Assembly (NCBI RefSeq): GCF_003610895.1
Contig: NZ_MCAS01000003.1
Span: forward strand, 186,001-250,000
Direction: 5' to 3'
Source: Paraburkholderia fungorum
GTDB taxonomy: Bacteria > Pseudomonadota > Gammaproteobacteria > Burkholderiales > Burkholderiaceae
DNA length: 64,000 bases
Within the stretch, counting starts at the first letter, position 1, and each line of letters begins with the position of its first letter. Below the pieces are notes generated by a model. It was not told where the DNA came from and searched no databases. It was given only the letters and a program-made list of their open reading frames with translations. A program made the translations under genes and the position numbers. Shown here in pieces: positions 54,022-62,561 of this stretch.

Positions 54022-54063
54022 TTGACGGCATGCAGGTCGGTCAGTATTATGCAATCGATTGCA
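54022..54063 (+). promoter_or_regulatory. Sigma-70 promoter with overlapping LacI-type operator, NMT1-like gene
   Basis: TTGACG (54022-54027) and TATTAT (54045-54050) are 17 bases apart, and TGCAATCGATTGCA (54050-54063) follows at once, exactly as in front of the dioxygenase operon at 24 kb. Confidence 0.85.
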
Positions 54064-54083
54064 CGATCGAAACAAGGTGGCAT

Positions 54084-55040
54084 GTGGAACAGAATGAACA
54101 GAACCTGAATGCGTTGACTGTCCTCGGTTTTGAGGGGGCGTTTAACCTGCCCATATGGGTGGGTCAACAGCAGCGGTACTTCGAAAAGTACGGGCTCGAA
54201 GTCGTGTTTGAGTACGTGAAGGGCTCCGTCGACATGATCAATCGCATGACTTCTGGCGCCGCGCAGGTGGCATTGACCAGTGTGGACAATGTGCTTGCAT
54301 ATCGGGGCGGGCAGGGAGAAACCGCGAATGGAAGCGCACCCGATCTGGTCGCATTCATGGGGGGCGATCATGGGTTCCTCTCATTGATGGCGAGGCCGGC
54401 GATCACGTCTGTGCCGCAGTTGCGAAGCAAGACCCTTTCCGTCGACGCGTTGACAACCGGTTTTGCATTCGTGCTGCGGGAAGTCCTGCGGGCGAATCAG
54501 ATTGCCGCGACAGACGTGACGTTTGAGGCGGCCGGCGGCACGGGCAATCGTTATCGCGAGCTGGTCGCCGGCAAGCACGACGCGACACTCGTACGCACGC
54601 CCTTTGAGCGCCTCGCGCAGCGCCAGGGATTCAATGTGCTGGCGCGTGGCAAATCCCTGTTTGCAGACTATCTGGGGACTGTCGGCGCGGTCACGCAGTC
54701 GTGGGCCTCGCACAATCAGGATGAGTTAGTCAGATTCATTCTGGCGTACCGGGAAGCGTTGAGCTGGATCTTCGACGCGAACAATCAGGATGCGCTAGTC
54801 GACATACTGCGAGCAGAGTTCGTCGAGCTAACGGACGACGATGCTCGCGCCGTACTTGAGGATCTGGTGGATCCGGTTTTCGGCCTCATTAGTGACATGA
54901 GCATTTCGGATGCGGGCCTGGAGCAGGTCTCGCACATTCGTGGGACCCATGCGCCGGCGACGGCGACGCTGTCGTGCCACGAGTGTGTCGACCGGCAGTA
55001 CCTGCGAATGGCGCAGAATTCGGCTCGCTGGGCGCGTTAG
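54084..55040 (+). CDS. NMT1/THI5-like substrate-binding protein without signal peptide
   Basis: This protein of about 318 residues has the NMT1/SsuA-type type II binding fold: GFEGAFNLPIWVGQQQRYFEKYG at the start, the VALTSVDNVLAYRG loop and KTLSVDALTTGFAFVLREVL. Such proteins usually are ABC transporter binding proteins. Here no secretion signal is present downstream of the promoter: the first usable start is GTG 54084 behind AAGGTGG, and the protein then begins with polar residues. It may be cytoplasmic, like THI5-type or sensor members, or depend on another route. No ABC permease is near. It ends with an unusual SCHECVDRQYL tail. Confidence 0.72.
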   Translation: MEQNEQNLNALTVLGFEGAFNLPIWVGQQQRYFEKYGLEVVFEYVKGSVDMINRMTSGAAQVALTSVDNVLAYRGGQGETANGSAPDLVAFMGGDHGFLSLMARPAITSVPQLRSKTLSVDALTTGFAFVLREVLRANQIAATDVTFEAAGGTGNRYRELVAGKHDATLVRTPFERLAQRQGFNVLARGKSLFADYLGTVGAVTQSWASHNQDELVRFILAYREALSWIFDANNQDALVDILRAEFVELTDDDARAVLEDLVDPVFGLISDMSISDAGLEQVSHIRGTHAPATATLSCHECVDRQYLRMAQNSARWAR

Positions 55041-55066
55041 AGCACCGCATCGCGCGGGTCAAGGCA

Positions 55067-55096
55067 GGCGGAGATGTTTTCAGATCTCCGCCCTTT
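55067..55096. terminator. Hairpin terminator between convergent NMT1-like and Rid genes
   Basis: GGCGGAGAT (55067-55075) pairs with ATCTCCGCC (55084-55092) around an eight-base loop, followed by CTTT. It lies 26 bases behind the NMT1-like gene and 21 before the end of the Rid gene. Confidence 0.75.
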
Positions 55097-55113
55097 AATC
55101 CGGCATTGCAGGG

Positions 55114-55524
55114 TTAGTTCACTACGGCAATCGCCTGGATCTCGATCAGCATTTCCGGTCTGGCCAGACCGACCACCGTAATCAACGCGCTCGCAGGAAA
55201 GTTGTCGCCAAAGATATCCTTGCGGATTTGGGTGAACTGATCGCCAAAGCGCGAATCGGTAATGGAAACCGTCATCGTGACGATATCCGCGAGCGTTCCG
55301 CCTGCTTGATCGAGTGTTTTGGCAATCCGGGAAAAGATCTCCCGTGCCTGCCCCGAAAAATTTCCGGCAAGGGAGTTGCCCTGTTCATCGTCGACCACGG
55401 TTTGTCCCGCCAGCCACACAATCCGGCCGCCTTCCGTGATGACAGCAGGGGAGTACGCACGCTCTTGCGCGGCATCGCGCTTGACGTAGTTGCGAACGTG
55501 TTTCTTCTGCGGATCATTTGTCAT
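55114..55524 (-). CDS. Cytoplasmic Rid-family protein 4
   Basis: This 136-residue protein is a Rid domain without signal peptide. It has LADIVTMTVSITDSRFGDQF and NFPASALITV, so the RidA arginine is missing here as well. Rid proteins of this sort are often linked to catabolic operons, with hydrolysis of an enamine or enol intermediate as a common guess. Its promoter has the TGCAATCGATTGCA-type operator, so it is co-regulated with the dioxygenase/BKACE operon and the divergent MFS gene. Confidence 0.87.
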   Translation of the reverse strand: MTNDPQKKHVRNYVKRDAAQERAYSPAVITEGGRIVWLAGQTVVDDEQGNSLAGNFSGQAREIFSRIAKTLDQAGGTLADIVTMTVSITDSRFGDQFTQIRKDIFGDNFPASALITVVGLARPEMLIEIQAIAVVN

Positions 55525-55589
55525 ACATACCTCACTTCGCTAAGTTAAGTTGAACCTGAACGTCTTGCACATGGACATCGGCATGATCG

Positions 55590-55631
55590 TGCAAACGATT
55601 GCATAATAATCAACCAGGAAGGGATTGTCAA
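55590..55631 (-). promoter_or_regulatory. Minus-strand promoter with LacI-type operator, Rid gene 4
   Basis: On the minus strand TTGACA (55631-55626) and TATTAT (55608-55603) are 17 bases apart; the palindrome TGCAATCGTTTGCA (55603-55590) overlaps the -10 end. The arrangement is the same as at 24063 and 54022. Confidence 0.83.
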
Positions 55632-55739
55632 AACGCTGAGTGGAGAGAGATCGCACTCTTCTGGTGCGTCAGAATGCTGTGACGAGGTAGATTTTTGCCT
55701 GCTCTCCGAGTGGTTCCACTGGTAAACCATAGTGTTTTC

Positions 55740-55755
55740 ATGCAATCGATTGCAT
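55740..55755 (+). promoter_or_regulatory. Perfect operator ATGCAATCGATTGCAT upstream of MFS gene
   Basis: This 16-base perfect palindrome lies 41 bases before the MFS start. The boxes at the matching promoter distance are weak (TTTCAT as -10). Its centre is 151 bases from that of the Rid operator, so one tetramer could bridge both and repress the divergent pair. Confidence 0.72.
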
Positions 55756-55796
55756 TAAATTTCCATTGGACTCAAATACGCAATAGGAGCAATAGA

Positions 55797-57146
55797 ATGC
55801 TGGCAACACAATCCATCCCGGTTAGATCGTTCATCAACGAACGGAAGCTTTCAGGATTCCAGATCAGGACACTCGTTCTCTGTTTCCTGATTCTGGTCCT
55901 GGATGGTTACGATACGGTCGTCGTAGGTTTCATCGCTCCAGTGCTCAAGTCACAACTCGGAGTCAGCCCGATGCAGTTTGCGCCCGTGTTCGGCGCCGGG
56001 TTTCTTGGCCTGGCCATCGGGTCGTTCGTCTTCGGGCCCGTCGCGGACCGTTTTGGCCGCAGGGTCACGCTGATCTGTGCCGTACTATTGTTCAGTTTGT
56101 TCAGCATCCTTTCGGCGCTGGCGACGTCGATCGAAGCGCTGATCGCCTTGCGTCTGATAACCGGCCTCGGGTTGGGAGGCGCGATGCCTAACGCCTACAC
56201 GCTGGCCGCCGAATACTGTCCTGATCGCATGCGCTCTTCGCTGATCGCCCCCCTCGGCTGCGGCATCTCCGCGGGCGGTGTGCTGGGCGGTCTCGTCGCG
56301 CCGCATATGGTGAGCAACTATGGCTGGCAGTCGATGCTGATCCTGGGCGGCGCACTTCCTTTGTTGTTTTCCGTATTTCTGATCGTCTGGCTGCCGGAGT
56401 CGGCAAGCTTTCTGTTGACGCGCGGTCGCCAGTCCGAAGCACAGGCCATCATTCAGCGCATCGAACCGCACACGCCGCTGGGTGAGACGCGTTTTACGCT
56501 CGATGAGGTGGCCGACCAGGGATTTCCGGTGAGCCACCTGTTGCGTTCGGGACTTCGCGGCGGTACCTTGCTGCTCTGGGTAACTGGATTCATGGCATTG
56601 CTGGCCGTTTATTTTCTCGGTAACTGGTTGACGATTCTTATCCAGGAGAGCGGTGTACCGTTTGGCCGTGCATCGCTCATGACCGCGCTCTATCTGACCG
56701 GCAACGGCCTCGGTGCGATTTTCCTCGGTTTCCTGATGGATCGGATGAATCCGCAGTACGTGGTTGCCGGCGCGTTCCTTTGTGCAGCAGTCTGTCTTGC
56801 GTCGTTCGGTCATCTCACGGGAGTTCCGGCGCTCGCGCTGGTCGCGCTTTTCCTGACCGGCGTCGGTACTGGCGGTGCCATGACCGGGACCAGTATTCTG
56901 TCGACTAGCTTCTATCCGACAGCCACGCGCGCCACGGGCGTGGCGTGGACGCTTGGGATGGGGCGGGTAGGGTCGATTGTCGGTTCGATGATCGGTGGTG
57001 TGATGCTCGCCGCGCAATGGGCACCCACGATCATGTTCGCCGTGGTATCCGTCCCGATCGCAGTCGCCGCCGTGAGCGTCTATGGACTCGCAGTTTATCG
57101 GCGGCGCAATCCGGTGTCGGTAGCAACGGTTCTTTCAACGCAATAG
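55797..57146 (+). CDS. MFS transporter, aromatic acid:H+ symporter type 2
   Basis: This 449-residue protein has twelve predicted helices with the AAHS marks LDGYDTVVVGFIAPVL in helix 1 and GPVADRFGRRVTL between helices 2 and 3. It should import an aromatic acid with protons. TAGGAGC precedes ATG 55797; a longer frame starting at 55695 would run across the operator. By its operator it is tied to the 24-kb dioxygenase/BKACE operon, so it is the best candidate for importing that operon's substrate. Confidence 0.88.
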   Translation: MLATQSIPVRSFINERKLSGFQIRTLVLCFLILVLDGYDTVVVGFIAPVLKSQLGVSPMQFAPVFGAGFLGLAIGSFVFGPVADRFGRRVTLICAVLLFSLFSILSALATSIEALIALRLITGLGLGGAMPNAYTLAAEYCPDRMRSSLIAPLGCGISAGGVLGGLVAPHMVSNYGWQSMLILGGALPLLFSVFLIVWLPESASFLLTRGRQSEAQAIIQRIEPHTPLGETRFTLDEVADQGFPVSHLLRSGLRGGTLLLWVTGFMALLAVYFLGNWLTILIQESGVPFGRASLMTALYLTGNGLGAIFLGFLMDRMNPQYVVAGAFLCAAVCLASFGHLTGVPALALVALFLTGVGTGGAMTGTSILSTSFYPTATRATGVAWTLGMGRVGSIVGSMIGGVMLAAQWAPTIMFAVVSVPIAVAAVSVYGLAVYRRRNPVSVATVLSTQ

Positions 57147-57202
57147 GGATGTCCCAACTGGAGCCTGAAACGAATGCACGTTGAGCGACTGATGGGGTCT
57201 TC

Positions 57203-59377
57203 ATGACCCTGCAAGCGGATGCCGGCAGCACCGCCTTGCCTCGCTGGCGGGACGAACTCAGAACGTACTGGAAGGACGACGGCCCGCGTTTTCTGCATAT
57301 CGTGAAGGTGGCCATCGCGATCACGCTGGCGATGGGCATCTGCATGCGCCTCGAGTTGCGCACGCCGGCCACGGCGATGGTTTCCTGCGTGATCGTGATG
57401 ATGCACCAGCAAAGCGGCATGGTGATCGCGCGAGGTTTCTATCGCGGGCTGGGCATGGTGTGCGGCAGCTTCGCAGGGCTGTTGCTCATCACGTTTTTCC
57501 CGCAACAGCCGCTGCTGTTTCTTGTCGCGCTCGCGGTGTGGATTGGCGCGTGCGTATTCGGCGCGGCGTACTACCGGAATTTTCAGTCGTATGGTTTCGT
57601 GCTGACCGGGTATGGCACAGCCATCACGGCGATACCTGTGTGGTCCAACCCGTACGGTGTCTACGACAACGTCGTGTTCAACGTCAGCGAGGTGGTGATC
57701 GGCGTGGCATGCGCAAGCATCGCCAGCGCCGTGGTGTTTCCGCGCTCGGTTGTGCCCGAGCTCTACGCGTCGAGCCGCAAGAATTTCACGGACCTCCTGA
57801 GTTCGATGCACACCATGCTCAACCGTGCGAGGGGTGTCACGGGGTGCGAAGCACTTCTCCAGCTGATTCGCGAGCGTGTAGGTGTGGAGAGTCTGCGCAG
57901 CGGCGCCGTGTTCGAGGATCCCTCGATACGTCTGCACAAGCCTGTTTTTCTCGACCTCGACCGCAGCTTTCTCGACACGGTCGCGTGGATTCACGCGCTG
58001 CATCAGTTGCAGGCAAGGGTCGCCGCCGAGGCCGATCCGCGCGCGCTCGCGGCCGTTGAAGAACTGATCGGAGCGCTGCTCGCTATCGTGCCGAACGCGA
58101 CACCGGAACAGATCACGATGGACGCCGTGAGTACGCTCGCGAGCCGCCTCGACGCTTTCGAGCAGGCCTTGCCCGCGCATTTGGGCCGGCTGCTGCAATC
58201 GCTCGCGGATCTTCCGCCGCTTCAACGGCAGTTCGTGGCGACCACGGGCTCGGCGCTGTTCTTCTCGATCGCGGATCTGCGCGTGATGTGCAGAAACTAT
58301 GTGGCAGCGCGTACCCATGGCCGGCCAGCGTGGTCGCTGTCGCTGCTTCAGACCATCAGCCGGATTGGCGCAACCCGGGCTACGGTCAATCGCGCGGCGG
58401 CGACGATCGCCGGCACGCGCGCGGCGGTGGCGGTTCTGCTGGTCGGTGCGGCCTGGATTGCCTCCGGCTGGATCGGTGGCGCGACCGCGATCGTCGCGGT
58501 GGCGATCACGAGTGCGCTGTTCGCGCTCGCACCCAATCCCGCTGTCGCGAGCTGGCAGATATTCAGCGGCTGCCTCGGCGGCTGGGTCGCGGGTTTCGCG
58601 TTCAACTTTTTCGTGCTGCCGCGTATCGATACCTTCGAGTTGCTGGCCGCGACGATCGCGATTTTCGTCATGGTGGGCAGCTATGTGAACACGTTTGCGA
58701 AGACGTCGATTCTCGGGCTTGGTTTCAACATTTATTTCTGCTTTATCGTCAACATCACGAATCCCACGGTTTATAACCCGAGTGCCTATCTCGACACCGG
58801 TTTTGCACTGCTGTGCGGTATCGCGGCGGCGGCGGTCGCATTTTCGGTTCTGGTGCCGCGCGCGGGCGACTGGCTCTCGGCGCGATACATGAAGCAGATT
58901 CGCGACCTGATCACCTATGATGCCCGCGGCGGCGATCTCGACGACCTGCTGTACACGTTCGATTTGAGCTTGCGGGATTTCATTCTGCAGGTCGCTTCGG
59001 CGCCGATCGATGCGCGCGTGAACCGCGATCGTCTGATCGGTTGGGCGTTCGCCGCGCTCGAGATCGGCCGTTCGATGATCCAGATGCGCCTTGACACCGA
59101 GCAGCTCGGCGCGAGCCTGCCGCAGGGCTGGCTCGCGGAGCAGGAGGCGTGGCTGGCCGCACTCGGCGAGGTCTTTTCGGACGCGACGCCGCAGTCCGCT
59201 GAAAAGGCACTCGCAGCGACCCGGCACGCCTTGAACATGCTGCCGATTGGGCCGGACTTCGCGGTCGATGAGACGACGCTCAAGCGCTACCGGATGCGCG
59301 CGCTGCTGCATTTCACCGAACTGACCTTATGCGACGAGAGCCTGGCGCTATGGCAAACCACGGAGAAGCCGGTATGA
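57203..59377 (+). CDS. FUSC-family inner membrane transporter (AaeB-like aromatic acid efflux)
   Basis: This 724-residue protein has the FUSC layout: a first block of about five to six membrane helices (35-185), a large cytoplasmic part, and a second block (about 410-560), then a C-terminal soluble part. It corresponds to AaeB, the inner membrane pump that exports hydroxybenzoic acids. Its stop overlaps the outer membrane factor start by four bases. With the DUF1656 and HlyD genes it forms a complete tripartite set. It probably relieves stress from the aromatic acids metabolised here. Confidence 0.88.
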   Translation: MTLQADAGSTALPRWRDELRTYWKDDGPRFLHIVKVAIAITLAMGICMRLELRTPATAMVSCVIVMMHQQSGMVIARGFYRGLGMVCGSFAGLLLITFFPQQPLLFLVALAVWIGACVFGAAYYRNFQSYGFVLTGYGTAITAIPVWSNPYGVYDNVVFNVSEVVIGVACASIASAVVFPRSVVPELYASSRKNFTDLLSSMHTMLNRARGVTGCEALLQLIRERVGVESLRSGAVFEDPSIRLHKPVFLDLDRSFLDTVAWIHALHQLQARVAAEADPRALAAVEELIGALLAIVPNATPEQITMDAVSTLASRLDAFEQALPAHLGRLLQSLADLPPLQRQFVATTGSALFFSIADLRVMCRNYVAARTHGRPAWSLSLLQTISRIGATRATVNRAAATIAGTRAAVAVLLVGAAWIASGWIGGATAIVAVAITSALFALAPNPAVASWQIFSGCLGGWVAGFAFNFFVLPRIDTFELLAATIAIFVMVGSYVNTFAKTSILGLGFNIYFCFIVNITNPTVYNPSAYLDTGFALLCGIAAAAVAFSVLVPRAGDWLSARYMKQIRDLITYDARGGDLDDLLYTFDLSLRDFILQVASAPIDARVNRDRLIGWAFAALEIGRSMIQMRLDTEQLGASLPQGWLAEQEAWLAALGEVFSDATPQSAEKALAATRHALNMLPIGPDFAVDETTLKRYRMRALLHFTELTLCDESLALWQTTEKPV

Positions 59378-60891
59378 AACCTCCGCACCTGTCTTTCGTG
59401 GTGCCGTTGCCGCCACGAACCCGCTGCCGGCCGCTGGCGGCCGCGCTCGTCTGCACGCTGTTGCTCAGCGGCTGCATCACCAGCGGCGGCATCCACACGC
59501 ATGAATCGATGATCGAGCCCGCAACGCTCGATCCGGGCGCCGCGCTGCGCGCCACCCAGGCGGATGCGAAGTGGCCGGCGGGCGGCTGGTGGCGCCAATG
59601 GAACGATCCGCAGCTCGACACGCTGGTGCAGGACGCCACCGAAGGCAATCCTGGCTTGCGCGCGGTCGAGGAGCGGATCGATGCGGCGCGTTTTCAGGCG
59701 CAAATCGCCGGCGCAGCCGAGTTGCCGCAACTCGACGCGAGCGGCAGCTTCCAGCGCAAGCGCTATGCGCGCTATACGACCCCGGCGCCGCCGGGCGGCA
59801 CGACGGTGTGGAGCAACAGTATCGAGGCGGATCTTTCCTATGATCTCGATCTGTGGGGCAAATCGCGCGCGATTCGCGAAGCCGCGCTTGACAACGTACA
59901 CGCGACAGCTGCGGACGCGCGCTTCGCGGAAGTCGAACTCCAGACCGCCGTGGTGCGCAGCTATATTCAGCTGGCGCTCCAGTACGCATTGCTCGACGTC
60001 TACCGCGCCGTGCAAGCTGAACAGCAGCACACACTGGACATCGCGATGCGCCGCCGGCGCGCCGGTGTCGGCAGCGGTCTCGAGGTTAGCCAGGCGCAGA
60101 CCCAGCTTTCGGTAAGCACGACGCGAGTCCAGCAGGCGCAGCAGCAACTCGCGCTGGAGCGCATCGGCCTCGCCAGTCTTGCGGGCAAGGGACCCGGCTA
60201 CGGCGATGCGCTGCACCGCCCGAGCCTGCCGTTGAGCGTGCCGGTCGCCTTGCCGGCATCGTTGCCGGCGGAACTGATCGGGCATCGCGCCGACGTGGTG
60301 GCGCAGCGTTGGCGCGTGCTCGAAGCGGACAAGGGCATCGATGCGGCGCACGCCGATTTCTATCCGGACATCAATCTGCTGGCGACCGCATCGCTGGGAT
60401 CGGCGGCAACCTTCGGCGGCTTCCTCAACTTTCTCAACAGCGATGGCGCAGGGCACGGCGTGGGCGCCGCGATCTCGCTGCCGATCTTCGATGGCGGCCG
60501 GCGGCGTGGCAATTACGGCGTGGCGGTGAGCTCGCGCGATGCAGCGGTGGATGCGTACAACCAGAGCGTCGTGAACGCGATGCAAGGCGTCGCAATGCAG
60601 ATCGTGTCGCTGCGCTCGCTCGAACAGCAGCAGGCCTCGGTGACAGCCACGCTCGATTCGGCGCGCAAATCGTTCCAGCTCGCCGACGCCAGCTATCGCA
60701 GCGGCATCACCGAGTTTCTGAACGTGCTGGCGGCGCAGAGCGAACAGTTGCAGCAGGAGGAAAGCCTCGCCACGATTCAGGCCAAACGGCTCGACGCATG
60801 GGCACTCCTGATGAAGGAACTGGGCGGCGGTTTCGCCTCGGCGTCACCGGAATCTGGACCTCAAGGAGTAGCCGATGCCGGGCGAAATTGA
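59374..60891 (+). CDS. Outer membrane efflux lipoprotein (NodT/OprM family)
   Basis: This 505-residue TolC-like channel has a lipoprotein signal with lipobox LLSGC (Cys near residue 34) and two repeats of the outer membrane efflux domain, each with coiled-coil helices (first near LSYDLDLWGKSRA, second near ISLPIFDGGRRR). It supplies the outer membrane exit of the AaeAB-like pump. ATG 59374 overlaps the preceding stop (ATGA) and gives the lipobox at a proper distance. Confidence 0.9.
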   Translation: MKPPHLSFVVPLPPRTRCRPLAAALVCTLLLSGCITSGGIHTHESMIEPATLDPGAALRATQADAKWPAGGWWRQWNDPQLDTLVQDATEGNPGLRAVEERIDAARFQAQIAGAAELPQLDASGSFQRKRYARYTTPAPPGGTTVWSNSIEADLSYDLDLWGKSRAIREAALDNVHATAADARFAEVELQTAVVRSYIQLALQYALLDVYRAVQAEQQHTLDIAMRRRRAGVGSGLEVSQAQTQLSVSTTRVQQAQQQLALERIGLASLAGKGPGYGDALHRPSLPLSVPVALPASLPAELIGHRADVVAQRWRVLEADKGIDAAHADFYPDINLLATASLGSAATFGGFLNFLNSDGAGHGVGAAISLPIFDGGRRRGNYGVAVSSRDAAVDAYNQSVVNAMQGVAMQIVSLRSLEQQQASVTATLDSARKSFQLADASYRSGITEFLNVLAAQSEQLQQEESLATIQAKRLDAWALLMKELGGGFASASPESGPQGVADAGRN

Positions 60892-61075
60892 TCTGTTCTC
60901 ACTGCTCGTGCCCGGTCTGCTGCCGATACTCGCAGGCTGCGTGCTGTTGTTCGTGGTTCTCGACCTCGTGCTGGCCAGGTTCGGCTTTTATCGCCACACG
61001 TGGCACCCGAGCCTGTTCCGGGTCGCGCTGTTTGCCGCATTGTTCAGCGGCGCGTCGCTGCTGCTCTGGCGATGA
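60875..61075 (+). CDS. DUF1656 small membrane protein (AaeX-like)
   Basis: This 66-residue protein has two membrane helices (about 11-33 and 47-64) and the DUF1656 pattern, including FYRHTWHPSLF between them. The homologue AaeX belongs to the aae efflux operon in enterobacteria; its role is unknown. AAGGAG lies before the ATG, within the end of the NodT gene, which it overlaps by 17 bases. Confidence 0.88.
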   Translation: MPGEIDLFSLLVPGLLPILAGCVLLFVVLDLVLARFGFYRHTWHPSLFRVALFAALFSGASLLLWR

Positions 61076-61138
61076 ACCTCACAAGGCATCCACTTCCATG
61101 AGCCCACTGACTGCTCACGCTCACACCAGGTCATCAAG

Positions 61139-62098
61139 ATGAAAACCCAATCCATCCTGCGCGCAGGTTTCACGCTTACGCTTCTCGTGGTGGCGGTCGT
61201 GCTGGTTCGCATACTGTGGTCCGACTATATGTTCTCGCCGTGGACGCGCGACGGCCGGGTCCGTGCGCAGGTCGTGCAGGTTGCCACCGATGTGTCGGGG
61301 CTGGTGAGCGAAGTGCGGGTCAAGGACAACCAGTTGGTGCAAAAAGGCGACATCCTGTTCGTACTCGATCCGGCGCGCTTTCACTATGCAGTCGCACAAG
61401 CCGACGCCGATCTGCTGCGCGCTCAGGCGCAGATGGACCAGGCCAAGGCGCGGATGGCGTCGAGCGGCTCTGGCTTCGCGATGAAGCGGGCCCAGGCGGC
61501 GCGGCGCGCCAAGCTGGCAGGCGACGTGATTTCGGACGAAAACCGGCTCGATTCAGCATCGCTTGCCACCCAGTCCGCTGCCGACTACGCCGCTGACGTC
61601 GCCGCCTATAGCGCGGCCCAGGCCGCGGTGAAATCGGCCGTGGTGGCGCAGCAGACGGCCGCGCTGAACCTGACGCGCAGCGAGGTGCGCGCGCCGTCGG
61701 ACGGCTTCATCGCCAATCTGAACCTCTATGCCGGCGATTTCGTGACGGCCGGTACCGCGCGCATGGCGCTGATCGACTCACACTCGTTCTGGGTTTACGG
61801 TTACTTCGAAGAGACCAAGCTGCCGCGTGTGCACATCGGCGATCATGCGGTGATACGGTTGATGTCAGGCGGCGACGAGATTCAGGGGCATGTCGACAGT
61901 CTGGCGAGCGGGATTGCCGATCGTGACAATCCGACCAGCAATGGCGATCTGCTGGCGGATGTCAACCCGGTCTTCACGTGGGTGCGGCTTGCCCAGCGCG
62001 TGCCCGTGCGGATCCACCTCGATCAGATTCCTGCCAGTGTCAAACTGGCGATGGGCATGACCTGTACGGTCACACTGAGGTCGCGCGCCGCTCATTGA
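61139..62098 (+). CDS. HlyD-family periplasmic adaptor (AaeA-like)
   Basis: This 319-residue protein has one N-terminal membrane helix (about 8-27), a barrel-sandwich/lipoyl part (VSGLVSEVRVKDNQLVQKGD and VRAPSDGFIANLNLYAGD) separated by a coiled coil, and a beta-barrel part. It joins the FUSC pump to the outer membrane channel. It starts 63 bases after the DUF1656 gene and closes the efflux operon. Confidence 0.9.
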   Translation: MKTQSILRAGFTLTLLVVAVVLVRILWSDYMFSPWTRDGRVRAQVVQVATDVSGLVSEVRVKDNQLVQKGDILFVLDPARFHYAVAQADADLLRAQAQMDQAKARMASSGSGFAMKRAQAARRAKLAGDVISDENRLDSASLATQSAADYAADVAAYSAAQAAVKSAVVAQQTAALNLTRSEVRAPSDGFIANLNLYAGDFVTAGTARMALIDSHSFWVYGYFEETKLPRVHIGDHAVIRLMSGGDEIQGHVDSLASGIADRDNPTSNGDLLADVNPVFTWVRLAQRVPVRIHLDQIPASVKLAMGMTCTVTLRSRAAH

Positions 62099-62187
62099 AC
62101 GGGCGCGGCCTCGCCTGGCCTCAGTGTGGAGCAGGCGCAAGCGGGCCAAGACCGGCGTGCCGGGAATGGCCTGCCTGGCACGCGTAT

Positions 62188-62529
62188 CTAGAACGGCAGG
62201 AGGGCGCCGGATGCATGGCTTTGCTGGAGAATGGCAGCCAGAAGAAAGAGCAGTACGAAGGGATATTGCATTCGCATCCATTCTTTCGATCGGGTGAACG
62301 ACACCAGAATTCCCAGCGTGAGCACCAGAAGAATCGATGCCCCCAGCCATTGCGCACCGGGTACGACCAGCAGAATCGCCCCAATGAATTCAAGCGTTGC
62401 GACGCCCACCCGGAACCAGCCCGGGTAACCCCATTTGGTGAACTCGGTGCGAATGGTCTGCGGACCTGTCAGGTTGACGACGGCCGCTGCGAAAAAAGCG
62501 CAGGCGACGATGATGTTCACGTATTCCAT
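62188..62529 (-). CDS. Small DoxX-like membrane protein
   Basis: This 113-residue protein has four hydrophobic segments and the DoxX-like outline (ACAFFAAAVVNLTG, WFRVGVATLEFIGAILLV, LGASILLVLTLGILVSF, YPFVLLFLLAAIL). It is of unknown function. It is convergent with the efflux operon and lies 32 bases downstream of the amidohydrolase gene on the same strand, so the two are probably cotranscribed. Confidence 0.75.
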   Translation of the reverse strand: MEYVNIIVACAFFAAAVVNLTGPQTIRTEFTKWGYPGWFRVGVATLEFIGAILLVVPGAQWLGASILLVLTLGILVSFTRSKEWMRMQYPFVLLFLLAAILQQSHASGALLPF

Positions 62530-62561
62530 GGCTCTGAATGGGTTGAAGTGGCAGGTCCAGG

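Noticed and set aside
57095..59311. Minus-strand open frame of 738 codons opposite the FUSC gene
   Set aside because: The composition (Arg/His/Gln-rich, no family motif) is that of an antisense shadow of a GC-rich gene; the plus strand encodes a clear FUSC protein.
59287..60585. Minus-strand frame of 432 codons opposite the NodT gene
   Set aside because: Shadow of the efflux channel gene.
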